From Planctomycetaceae bacterium (GTDB lineage Bacteria > Planctomycetota > Planctomycetia > Planctomycetales > Planctomycetaceae): a stretch of DNA of 9,422 bases. The position numbers and the translations under genes were made by a program. The notes beneath the pieces are model-generated. The model searched no databases. It saw only the letters and a program-made list of their open reading frames with translations, and was not told the DNA's origin. Location: NCBI GenBank assembly GCA_020426425.1, contig JAGQQB010000116.1, positions 1 to 9,422 on the forward strand. Reading direction: 5' to 3'. This document shows, in pieces, positions 1 to 6,712 of this stretch; position 1 is the first letter of the stretch, and every line of letters begins with the position of its first letter.

Positions 1-321
1 GGCTTCAAAACAATGATCACCAGAGACCTCTTTCCCAATCGGAATATCGTCAAGCAAGTAGGGCGGGAAGACGCTGCCACCCATCGGCGGGTTGCGGCGA
101 ATCGGGGATTGTAACGCCCCACGCGATGTGGTTCGACTCTCCAATCGCCGAGTTTTTCCTGGCCATATCAACGGCGGTTGAATTGGGGCGGTAAAGCGGG
201 CTGTGTCTGGCACTGAAAACGTAGTGTCGCTGAACTGTGGAGCGATCAAGCCATGCGGGTGGACTCCCCATGCTCGATCGCCGAGATCAACCAACCGCCG
301 TGCCTCAGCAGACTGGGGCAC
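1..321 (-). CDS. Possible partial protein-coding frame running off the left edge
   Basis: A minus-strand frame stays open from the stop at 337-339 down to base 1 (112 codons) and is cut by the window edge. The part nearest the edge reads like protein: from an ATG at 84-82 it gives MGGSVFPPYLLDDIPIGKEV and continues off the window. Possible earlier starts in the same frame are GTG at 321-319 and TTG at 294-292. None of the three has a convincing Shine-Dalgarno sequence. A second minus-strand frame (271 to 50, 73 codons) overlaps it and cannot be excluded. I do not recognise the product. If real, it lies downstream of, and in the same direction as, the Gly-rich protein gene. The coordinates give the longest plausible version; the ATG at 84 is the conservative start. 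Open frames of this length can occur by chance in GC-rich DNA, so this is a weak call. Confidence 0.25.
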   Translation of the reverse strand, partial: MPQSAEARRLVDLGDRAWGVHPHGLIAPQFSDTTFSVPDTARFTAPIQPPLIWPGKTRRLESRTTSRGALQSPIRRNPPMGGSVFPPYLLDDIPIGKEVSGDHCFEA

Positions 322-328
322 GGCGGTT
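293..328 (-). terminator. Strong 12-bp stem-loop, possible terminator of the Gly-rich gene
   Basis: AACCGCCGTGCC (293-304) and GGCACGGCGGTT (317-328) are perfect inverted copies of 12 bp separated by a 12-nt loop. The hairpin begins 42 bp beyond the stop codon of the minus-strand Gly-rich gene. No T-run follows on either strand, so it is not a canonical intrinsic terminator. It could stabilise the 3' end of the mRNA or assist termination. It also lies inside the start region of the weak edge reading frame, which argues somewhat against the longest version of that frame. Confidence 0.4.
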
Positions 329-370
329 CGCGAAGCTCATGATGGTGCGCAGGCTCGACGAGCGACTGCT

Positions 371-1417
371 CTACTTGCCAGCGACTTGCGTGTCGACTCC
401 GACAGTCTCCGGCTGCAGTCGCAACCGAGCGATTTGGGGGAGAACGTGATCAGCGTGCAGCACAAGTCGCGCACGGTTGGGCACGAACTGTGTTCCCGCC
501 AGATGTGGCTCGGCAGGGGATTCCACGTCATTACTGGCACCTGGAACACCGCTGGGGACCACTTCGTTCGTTTCATTCAGGAGATCGCGTGCGGCCGGTT
601 CACCTGGAGCAGGGCGGGGACTGAGCAAATCGATGCCCGGCACCACTTCGTTACCCGTGCCAGCTGGTGCTGAACCTCCGTTGCCAAAGTTTCCTGGCAC
701 CACTTCATTTCCGGTTCCGAATCCTCCGGGGGTGATGCCCGAACCAGCGCCTCCCGATCCAATTCCGCCATTCCCGATGCCGCCCGATCCAATGTCCGCA
801 GGATTCGAACCACTGCCAGCAGGAGTCCCGTTGTTGGTTCCACTCCAGCCACGTGCGTTGGTCCCGTCTCGCTCGGTTGGTGTGCCTGGCCGAAAGTCAG
901 AGCCGGGGGTTACCGGGGTAAACTCATCGGTGGGCAGCTCTTTCTTCCTAAAGGTTGATGGCGTCCCGGAGGTGGTCGGTTGGGGGTCATCTGTAGCGGC
1001 AGGGGCATAGTTGGTCACACCGCAGTCACCGGTGGAGCATCCTCCACTGCAGGGTGAGCAGCCACACGGCGTGGCACAACCGCATCCGTATCCACTCCAA
1101 CCGTAATTGGCGGAAACGGAATACCCGGTGCCACAACCCCCGCATCCTGCAGAGGCCCCGTACCCGCCGACGTATCCTGGAGCGTAGCCATAGCCCACTG
1201 AGTAAGATGGAGCATAGCCATAGCTGGCGTATCCTCCGTATCCGCCCCAGCCGTAGGCGGGGTAGCCCCCCATGTAGCGTCCCCCCCAAGCCGGCCCGTG
1301 ATAGCCAAAGATGGCGTCGTAGACCCACGGAATGACTCCCGCCTGAGCGGACGCAGTCGGCAGCGAACACGCTGCGGTCAGCAGCAGGACTTTTAGGCAC
1401 TTGGCAGGCTGAAACAT
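371..1417 (-). CDS. Secreted Gly/Tyr/Cys-rich protein with NEVVP repeats, function unknown
   Basis: The 348-residue product starts at the ATG at 1417 because a GGAG lies 6 nt upstream and the first 26 residues form a clean signal peptide: K7 and K9, a LLLTAA core, then cleavage after ASAQA. The frame is open 35 codons further upstream, but that part has no signal character. The mature chain begins with VIPWVYDAIFGY, then a Gly/Tyr-rich stretch (about 40-110) with repeated YGYAP and GYGGY units, then a Cys-rich segment (about 91-132, nine cysteines). Next comes a Pro/Thr-rich linker, a run of GGIGNGG-like units (209-227), and three NEVVP copies (237-241, 256-260, 284-288). The last 40 residues lose the glycine bias. 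No membrane anchor or enzyme motif is visible. From composition it is probably an envelope or extracellular structural protein; the cysteines could cross-link it. The resemblance to planctomycete secreted proteins is from memory and was not searched. The gene call is firm; the role is unknown. Confidence 0.8.
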   Translation of the reverse strand: MFQPAKCLKVLLLTAACSLPTASAQAGVIPWVYDAIFGYHGPAWGGRYMGGYPAYGWGGYGGYASYGYAPSYSVGYGYAPGYVGGYGASAGCGGCGTGYSVSANYGWSGYGCGCATPCGCSPCSGGCSTGDCGVTNYAPAATDDPQPTTSGTPSTFRKKELPTDEFTPVTPGSDFRPGTPTERDGTNARGWSGTNNGTPAGSGSNPADIGSGGIGNGGIGSGGAGSGITPGGFGTGNEVVPGNFGNGGSAPAGTGNEVVPGIDLLSPRPAPGEPAARDLLNETNEVVPSGVPGASNDVESPAEPHLAGTQFVPNRARLVLHADHVLPQIARLRLQPETVGVDTQVAGK

Positions 1418-1969
1418 AAACAACTCCGCGAGGTTGGGGTCCACCTGGGGGATGACGCAGGACAACCGAAATCTTTTCGGCTGGCGGAATTCGCCACCAG
1501 CGACGTCGAGTGGATTACCCATTTTCGCTGTTTTGTCAGTCCCGTTTCAACCATGCGATGCCAAATCTTCGGAACAATCGGACGGATTTTCGGTCTGACT
1601 GGCGGGTCAGTTGGGTGCCGCCTTGCTCGGGAACTCATAAAGAATAATTGAAACATTTCCCTTTCCTGCGGTGGCTTTTCCAGCGTCAATGGACTACTGT
1701 CCCCCGCTGAGTGGAGGGTGTCTGCTATTGGGGAGTAATCTCCGATGTTCGACTCCCGAGAACGACATTCGCGGTCAGCCGTTCGGTTGGCCACGTTCGT
1801 ACCAACCTCCCCACGTGAAAACAGAATTCGAACCGCAGTCTCTACGGCTCGCCTGATTGAAGTTGAGGATGGAAGGATGGGAATTCTGAGTGCGGCATTC
1901 CCCACGGGCGCGGCGATGGAGACATACCTCCGAGAACGTTTCAAAGTTTCTGTTTGAGGAAGGGCTGCT
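1418..1969. other. Intergenic region between two divergent genes (552 bp)
   Basis: This gap lies between the divergent Gly-rich protein gene and the cold-shock gene, so it should hold promoters for both. The most AT-rich patch is at about 1636-1660 and is the likeliest core promoter area, but I could not assign convincing -35/-10 boxes on either strand. A 6-bp inverted repeat, GGGAAT (1879-1884) with ATTCCC (1897-1902), lies in the probable leader of the cold-shock mRNA. A long minus-strand open frame crosses the area (1393-2139), but it also covers the cold-shock gene and has no recognisable content. No tRNA or other RNA gene was seen. Confidence 0.5.
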
Positions 1970-2173
1970 ATGCAGCGCGGTACGATTAAGAAGTTGGTTG
2001 CGGACAAGGGATTCGGGTTCATCGCCGGAGGAGATCGTGGGAAGGACCTGTTCTTCCACGTCTCGGCCCTGAAGGACGCAACGTTTGAGGCCCTGTACGA
2101 AGGCCAGGATGTCGAGTTTGAATCGGAGCAGGGGCCCAAGGGCGCACGCGCTTCCGTTGTCCGTCCTGTCTAA
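1970..2173 (+). CDS. Cold-shock domain protein (CspA family)
   Basis: The 67-residue product has the length and layout of a single cold-shock domain, a five-stranded barrel that binds single-stranded RNA and DNA and acts as an RNA chaperone in the cytoplasm. The two nucleic-acid-binding motifs are present: RNP1 as KGFGFI (about 13-18) and RNP2 as LFFHVS (about 27-32). The usual chain start, GTIKKL, follows MQR. The start is supported by a purine-rich GAGGAAGGG at 1956-1964, 5 nt upstream. The gene stands alone, with a large gap before it and a strong terminator after it, so it is probably monocistronic. Whether it is cold-induced cannot be told from the sequence, since many Csp homologues are constitutive. 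No specific csp letter is assigned. Confidence 0.93.
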   Translation: MQRGTIKKLVADKGFGFIAGGDRGKDLFFHVSALKDATFEALYEGQDVEFESEQGPKGARASVVRPV

Positions 2174-2211
2174 TTGACAGAGCGGCCAATACCAGATTCG
2201 CCAAAGAACAC

Positions 2212-2247
2212 GAACCCTCGTCAGGTGATCATACCTGACGAGGGTTC
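2212..2247. terminator. Bidirectional stem-loop terminator between csp and phoB
   Basis: GAACCCTCGTCAGGT (2212-2226) and ACCTGACGAGGGTTC (2233-2247) form a perfect 15-bp stem with a 6-nt loop (GATCAT). On the plus strand it is followed by AGTTTGTTT, a broken U-tract suited to ending the cold-shock transcript 38 nt after its stop. On the minus strand it is followed by GTGTTCTTT, a weaker U-rich tail lying 68 nt beyond the end of phoB. One element therefore probably ends both converging transcripts, which is a common economy at convergent gene pairs. Confidence 0.88.
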
Positions 2248-2315
2248 AGTTTGTTTGGGGCACTCCGTTTGGAGAGCACACTGTGATTCATTGGGGGCTG
2301 TTTGCCGCGGGCCAA

Positions 2316-3014
2316 TCAATTCGCGCGTGACGGGCGGAATCGGTAGCCGACTCCGCGCATTGTTTCGATCAACTCAGCGCGGTCCCCGAGTTTCTTACGG
2401 AGCGCTCGGATGTGGACGTCGATGGTCCGTTCTGTGGAATTTGCATCTTCGCCACGAGCACAATCAAGCAGTTCGTAGCGGTTGAAGGTTCGTCCCGGTT
2501 GACGCGCGAGCGTCCACAGCAGACGGAATTCCGTGGGGGTCAGAATCAGTTCGGCGCCGTCCACGAGCACCATGTGATTCGAGTTGTCGATCTCGATGCC
2601 TTCAATTGAGACTGAGTTGGCAGATGCGGATGCCTCACTTGGTTGTCTGCGTAAGAGTGCCTTCACCCGTTCGAGGAGCGGACGCGTTTTGAACGGTTTG
2701 CGAACGTAGTCGTCGGCCCCGAGATTGAAGCCAATCACTTCATCCATCTCATCGTCGCGGGCGGTGAGCATCAGAATGCGGATGTCTTTCGTCTGCGGAT
2801 CAGCCCGCAATTCCCGGCAAACCTGGAGTCCATCGGGTTGTGGAATCATCAGGTCGAGGACGACCACTTCGGGAACAAATTGCCGGGCACGTTGCAGCGC
2901 ATCGCGGCCGTTGGTCGCGACCAGGACTTCAAAACCTTCGCGTTCAAAGTTGTATTTGAGCGCTTCGAGGATGAGGGCATCGTCCTCGACGAGCAGGAGT
3001 TTCGGGTTCGTCAT
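2316..3014 (-). CDS. phoB: PhoB-type response regulator (OmpR/PhoB family)
   Basis: The 232-residue protein is a two-domain response regulator, probably the transcriptional activator of the phosphate-starvation response. The receiver domain (about 4-120) has the acidic pocket E10/D11/D12, the phospho-acceptor D54 in VLDLMIP, the switch Thr84 and the conserved Lys106 in RKPF. The C-terminal winged-helix domain (about 135-228) has LTPTEFRLL, the recognition-helix region RTIDVHIRALRKKLG and the closing GVGYRF. All key residues are intact. The ATG at 3014 overlaps the phoU stop as ATGA, so translation is probably coupled. No kinase gene follows; the operon ends here at a terminator. The PhoB name rests on linkage to pst-phoU. 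In other lineages the same protein is called PhoP, and the family alone would not distinguish it from other OmpR-type regulators. Confidence 0.92.
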   Translation of the reverse strand: MTNPKLLLVEDDALILEALKYNFEREGFEVLVATNGRDALQRARQFVPEVVVLDLMIPQPDGLQVCRELRADPQTKDIRILMLTARDDEMDEVIGFNLGADDYVRKPFKTRPLLERVKALLRRQPSEASASANSVSIEGIEIDNSNHMVLVDGAELILTPTEFRLLWTLARQPGRTFNRYELLDCARGEDANSTERTIDVHIRALRKKLGDRAELIETMRGVGYRFRPSRAN

Positions 3015-3691
3015 GATCCAGGCTTGTCCACATTGAGTTTGTGGGCATGGCGAATGATCCGCCCTTCCACAAGGTACACGACATCTTCCGCGATATTGGT
3101 CGCATGATCCGCTACTCGTTCGACCTGCCGTACGGCCGAGAACAAATGGAGCAGTGCATCGAGTTGCTCAGGGTGCTTATGCATCTGGCGGATGAGTTGT
3201 TCGATGAGTTCCCGGTTCAGGTCATCGATCTCGTCATCTTCGAGGCAAACTTTCCGGGCAGCAGTGCTGTCGAGATCGACATACGCATCGATGCTGCGGT
3301 GCAACATGCCAATGGCCCGCTGCGCCATCCCTTTGAGTTCATCAGGTACCTGCACTTGTGGAGAATTGAGCAGGCCACAGGCGCGTTCGGCGATACTGAC
3401 GGCGAGGTCGGCCACCCGTTCGAGTTCGCCGGAGATCTTCATCACTGCGGCGATGCGACGGAGGTCAATGGCCACCGGTTGGTACAGCGCCAGCACTTTC
3501 AGACAGGCATCTTCAATCTCGACATCCTTGCGATCGATGTCGTTGTCTTCGTCGACAAGTTGACGCGATGTCTCGAAGTTCGGCTCGCTGAGCTGGTCGA
3601 CCGCGCGGTGGATCATGTCCTCCACCTGCGTACACATGGCCAGCAGGTCTTTGTGCAGGTTCGACACATCCATTTGCATGTGAACCGACAT
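3011..3691 (-). CDS. phoU: Phosphate transport regulator PhoU
   Basis: The 226-residue product has the two repeated three-helix bundles of PhoU. Each carries the metal-binding signature: ERVADLAVSIAE at 91-102 and ERVADHATNIAE at 191-202, the second followed by the familiar DVVYLVEG. PhoU is a peripheral cytoplasmic protein that restrains the Pho response when phosphate is plentiful, through the Pst transporter and the sensor kinase. I chose the ATG at 3691 because the protein then begins just before the first helix. The frame is open to 3805, but those extra 38 residues do not look like PhoU and would overlap the end of pstB. No strong Shine-Dalgarno is seen, so the ATG at 3679 is also possible. 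It lies 110 nt after pstB and overlaps phoB by ATGA. Confidence 0.93.
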   Translation of the reverse strand: MSVHMQMDVSNLHKDLLAMCTQVEDMIHRAVDQLSEPNFETSRQLVDEDNDIDRKDVEIEDACLKVLALYQPVAIDLRRIAAVMKISGELERVADLAVSIAERACGLLNSPQVQVPDELKGMAQRAIGMLHRSIDAYVDLDSTAARKVCLEDDEIDDLNRELIEQLIRQMHKHPEQLDALLHLFSAVRQVERVADHATNIAEDVVYLVEGRIIRHAHKLNVDKPGS

Positions 3692-3801
3692 GGGGGTGCT
3701 TTCTCGCGGGTTGGAAAGGACGAAACAAGATGTGGCGAATTGGACGACGACGTGGCCGAATGCAGCCGAGTCGATGTCCTGCCGCTGCGGCGAGCGAACA
3801 C

Positions 3802-4647
3802 TCACCCAAACCGGCCAGTAATGTAATCTTCCGTCTGCTTTTCTTTGGGCCGGGTGAACAATTCCTGAGTGGGGCCAACTTCGACCAGGTGTCCCTGATA
3901 GAAGAAGGCGGTTCGATCACTTACGCGGGCCGCCTGTTGCATGTTGTGCGTGACGATCACAATCGTGTAGTTCGACTTCAGATCGAAGATTAAGTCTTCC
4001 ACCCGGGTGGTCGAGGCGGGATCAAGCGCCGAGGCGGGCTCATCCATCAACAGGACGTCGGGCTCCGTGGCCAACGCTCGGGCGATGCACAACCGCTGCT
4101 GTTGACCGCCGGAGAGTGCCATGGCCGAATCCCGCATGCGGTCCTTGACTTCGTCCCACAGCGCTGCGCGCTTCAGGGAGGACTCGACGATCTCCGTCAG
4201 CCGGGACAGATCTTTGAGTCCGGCGACACGCGGACCATAGGCGATGTTGTCGAAGATGGATTTCGGGAAAGGGGTCGACTTCTGAAACACCATCCCGACC
4301 CGCTTCCGCAGAGCGACGACATCGACCCGGGGATCGAAAATGTCGGTCCCTTCGAGCAACACATCGCCGGTGTGCCGGGTCCCTTCGATGATGTCGTTCA
4401 TCCGGTTGAGCGTGCGGAGAAATGTGCTCTTGCCACAGCCAGAGGGGCCGATGAACGCGGTGACAGATCGCTCGGGAATCTGCAGCGAAATGTCGTGCAG
4501 CGCCTGATTGTTGCCGTAGTAGAAATCGAGATGACGCGTTTCCAGTTTGATCGCACGCTGCACGTCATCCGTCGCCGCGCTCGGTTCGCGGAGCGGGACC
4601 TGAGGTTTCAGCGAGATGGGCTTTTCCGCAGTCATGGTTGGGAACAT
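3802..4647 (-). CDS. pstB: Phosphate ABC transporter ATP-binding protein PstB
   Basis: The 281-residue ATPase powers the Pst phosphate importer from the cytoplasmic side. All nucleotide-binding elements are present: Walker A GPSGCGKST (67-75), the Q-loop at Q122 in VFQKSTPFPKSIFDN, the signature LSGGQQQR (178-185), Walker B VLLMDEP with catalytic E203, the D-loop SALDP and the H-loop H234. FLRTLNRMND and the closing EDYITGRFG are typical of PstB within the ABC superfamily. An extra N-terminal stretch of about 30 residues precedes the domain. The ATG at 4647 is 2 nt after the pstA stop; the alternative ATG at 4635 would remove four residues. Neither start has a clear Shine-Dalgarno, so translation may depend on pstA. 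Confidence 0.97.
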   Translation of the reverse strand: MFPTMTAEKPISLKPQVPLREPSAATDDVQRAIKLETRHLDFYYGNNQALHDISLQIPERSVTAFIGPSGCGKSTFLRTLNRMNDIIEGTRHTGDVLLEGTDIFDPRVDVVALRKRVGMVFQKSTPFPKSIFDNIAYGPRVAGLKDLSRLTEIVESSLKRAALWDEVKDRMRDSAMALSGGQQQRLCIARALATEPDVLLMDEPASALDPASTTRVEDLIFDLKSNYTIVIVTHNMQQAARVSDRTAFFYQGHLVEVGPTQELFTRPKEKQTEDYITGRFG

Positions 4648-4649
4648 TG

Positions 4650-5657
4650 CTACCAGCGGAGGTGTTGTTGCGAACGGTTACGAATGTAGATCGCCAGACC
4701 GTTCATTGTCAGTAGGACGGTCACCAGAACAATAATGCCTGCCGAGGCAATGCCTTGATACTCACGCTGAGCCTGTTTGGCCCAACTGTAGACCATGATC
4801 GGCATCGCGGTGTATTCATCGAACGGAGCATTAATCGTTGCCCGCGGCTTGGTGACCAGTTCGTGCGGATACTCGATATCTGCTGGCGTGGCTCGCAAGA
4901 AGGTCGACGCACCGACCATGATCAGTGGAGCGGTTTCTCCAATCGCCCGCGAGAGTGACAGGATCACGCCAGTCATGATCCCGGGCATGGCAGCTGGCAG
5001 CACGAGCGTGACAATTGTCTGCCATTTCGTCGCACCCAGCGCCAGTGCTGCATGCCGAATCGATCCCGGAACTGCCCGTACCGCCTCTTGAGTGGCGACG
5101 ATGATCACTGGCAAGACGAGCAGACTGAGTGTGAGTGCCCCGGAAATGACCGTCGTTCCGAGGGGGAGCGGCACGTTCAAGCCGAATGCGAAAAACAATC
5201 CTTCAACTTGATTGCCCGTCATCCGTTCAATAATCGCCCCTTTCGCGAAGATACCAAACATCCGCACGAACACCGTCAGTCCCAGAATGCCATATACGAT
5301 GGAAGGCACGCCAGCGAGGTTGGACAGGTTCACCTGAATGATGCGGGCGATCCAGCTATCGGTTGAGTACTCTTCAAGGTAGATCGCCGCACCAATGCCG
5401 ACTGGCACTGAGATCAGAAAAGTGAGGATCATCAGCCAGAAGCTGCCCCACAGTCCGGCCAGCATTCCGGCCTTCTCTGGCGAAAGACGGTCGTCGAAGT
5501 TGGACAGGAAGCTCATGCTCAGGTTTCCGCGTCCCTGCCACAGAATGACTGTCAGCAAGACCGCGAGAAAGAACAGAGCCGACCATGTCGCCAGCAGACA
5601 GACATACTCAAACCAGCGGCCGCGCGTCTGCGAATTGGAGTACAGCGATGAACTCAT
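4650..5657 (-). CDS. pstA: Phosphate ABC transporter permease PstA
   Basis: The 335-residue inner-membrane protein is one half of the phosphate channel. Hydrophobic segments lie at about 18-40, 68-93, 114-134, 165-188, 222-250 and 305-328, the six expected. The cytoplasmic EAA loop that contacts PstB reads EAVRAVPGSIRHAALALGAT (191-210), and SRAIGETAPL (236-245) is a permease signature. The loop before the last helix (about 250-300) is long but usual for PstA. The start at 5657 is preferred over the longer frame beginning at 5690. It is preceded by GGGAGG with about 8 nt spacing, it makes an ATGA overlap with the pstC stop, and the 11 extra residues would lie entirely inside pstC. Confidence 0.96.
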   Translation of the reverse strand: MSSSLYSNSQTRGRWFEYVCLLATWSALFFLAVLLTVILWQGRGNLSMSFLSNFDDRLSPEKAGMLAGLWGSFWLMILTFLISVPVGIGAAIYLEEYSTDSWIARIIQVNLSNLAGVPSIVYGILGLTVFVRMFGIFAKGAIIERMTGNQVEGLFFAFGLNVPLPLGTTVISGALTLSLLVLPVIIVATQEAVRAVPGSIRHAALALGATKWQTIVTLVLPAAMPGIMTGVILSLSRAIGETAPLIMVGASTFLRATPADIEYPHELVTKPRATINAPFDEYTAMPIMVYSWAKQAQREYQGIASAGIIVLVTVLLTMNGLAIYIRNRSQQHLRW

Positions 5658-6631
5658 TGGTACGCCTCCCGAAAGCGGCGCATCACCCATTGGGAGACGA
5701 TATTCATCAACAGCGTGATCACAAACAGCGTCAAGCCGACCGCATACAAACTCTTATATTCCATGCTCCCCGCTTCGACGTCGGAGCTGCTCACGTTGAC
5801 GATGTATGAGGTCATCGTGAAGACTTCGCGCAAGGGGTTGATGGCCAGTCCACCTCCCGGTGTGTTCTGACCTCCCGCAATCACCACCGCCATCGTTTCG
5901 CCGATCGCTCGGGAAATCGCGAGGAGGCAGGCGGCGACAATGCCCGAGAACGCGGCGGGAACCACCACTCGCACGCTCACGTCAAAGCGGGTGGAACCCA
6001 GTGCATAGGCCGCTTCACGCAGACTTTGCGGCACCGAACGAATCGCGTCTTCGCTGAGTGAGGCGACCAGTGGAGTGATCATGATCCCGACCACAATCCC
6101 CGCTGCCAGCCCATTGAACGTGCCGACCTCCAGTCCCACCAGTCCGAACAGTGGCCGCAGGACGTAGGGAGTTACGAACATCAATGCGAAGTAGCCGTAC
6201 ACCACCGTTGGTACACCGGCCAGGAGTTCCAGCGTTGGCTTAATCACGCGACGCGTACGGGGCGTGGCGTACTCGCTCAGATAGATCGCACTGCACAGTC
6301 CCAGCGGAACACTGACCAGTCCACCAATCAGTGCCACCTGGAGTGTGCTCGTCAGCAACGGCCAGACGCCGAATTCCCCAGAGTCCCAGTGCCAACGGGT
6401 GCCGGTCAGGAACTTCCACAGTGGGATTTCTTGAAAGAACGCCTGGTCTCCCAGGACGCTGTAGACCGACTCGTTGAGCAGTACGAAGACGATGCCCGCC
6501 ATGGTCACTATGGACAGCCCGGCACACAGGAAGAGGACCTGTTGCACGCACCATTCCCAAGCTGCCCGCCAGCTTCGCTGACGGAACAGACTGGGGGACG
6601 AACTGTCACCTGTGAAAGAGGAGTCGGACAC
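5654..6631 (-). CDS. pstC: Phosphate ABC transporter permease PstC
   Basis: The 325-residue inner-membrane protein pairs with PstA to form the phosphate channel. Hydrophobic segments are at about 29-53, 90-117, 133-156, 172-190, 223-250 and 295-315. FGVWPLLTSTLQVALIGG, AIYLSEYA (115-122) and SRAIGETMAVVIAGG (240-254) are PstC landmarks, and the EAA loop is EDAIRSVPQSLREAAYALGS (194-213). The start is a GTG at 6631; no in-frame ATG occurs before the first membrane segment. The sequence in front of it has no good Shine-Dalgarno, and a possible hairpin pair ends 15 nt upstream. The stop overlaps the pstA start as ATGA. Confidence 0.95.
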   Translation of the reverse strand: MSDSSFTGDSSSPSLFRQRSWRAAWEWCVQQVLFLCAGLSIVTMAGIVFVLLNESVYSVLGDQAFFQEIPLWKFLTGTRWHWDSGEFGVWPLLTSTLQVALIGGLVSVPLGLCSAIYLSEYATPRTRRVIKPTLELLAGVPTVVYGYFALMFVTPYVLRPLFGLVGLEVGTFNGLAAGIVVGIMITPLVASLSEDAIRSVPQSLREAAYALGSTRFDVSVRVVVPAAFSGIVAACLLAISRAIGETMAVVIAGGQNTPGGGLAINPLREVFTMTSYIVNVSSSDVEAGSMEYKSLYAVGLTLFVITLLMNIVSQWVMRRFREAYQ

Positions 6632-6646
6632 GTGTCGACCGAACGG

Positions 6647-6700
6647 GTCTGGCGGAGAGGTGGGAAATCGCCTGGCGGGAAGAATCTCAGTCCGCCAGAC
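6647..6700 (-). promoter_or_regulatory. Competing hairpins between pstS and pstC
   Basis: The 81-nt pstS-pstC gap holds one 5' arm and two alternative 3' arms in the minus-strand transcript. The outer pair is a perfect 10-bp inverted repeat: GTCTGGCGGA at 6647-6656 and TCCGCCAGAC at 6691-6700. The inner pair is 7 bp: CTGGCGG at 6672-6678 and CCGCCAG at 6692-6698. Both use the same arm near 6691-6700, so they cannot form together. Hairpins behind genes for binding proteins are known to stabilise upstream mRNA and lower expression of the permease genes. That is the likely role here; a switch is speculative. Confidence 0.45.
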
Positions 6701-6712
6701 GCGGCGCTGAGG

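Noticed and set aside
203..1010. Plus-strand open frames (203-673 and 477-1010) opposite the Gly-rich gene
   Set aside because: They are Pro/Gly-rich mirror products of the repeat-bearing gene on the minus strand, which has a signal peptide and a Shine-Dalgarno.
1818..1842. GGTTCGAATTC on the minus strand, like a tRNA T-loop
   Set aside because: The flanking bases do not form a T-stem, and no acceptor stem or anticodon arm can be placed around it.
1393..2139. Minus-strand open frame of 248 codons
   Set aside because: It covers the csp gene in antisense and overlaps the start of the Gly-rich gene in another frame; it is Ser/Arg/Pro-rich with no motif.
3041..3826. Plus-strand open frame of 261 codons antisense to phoU
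   Set aside because: It mirrors the codons of a clear PhoU gene, has no recognisable motif and has the His/Asp/Val composition typical of antisense shadows.
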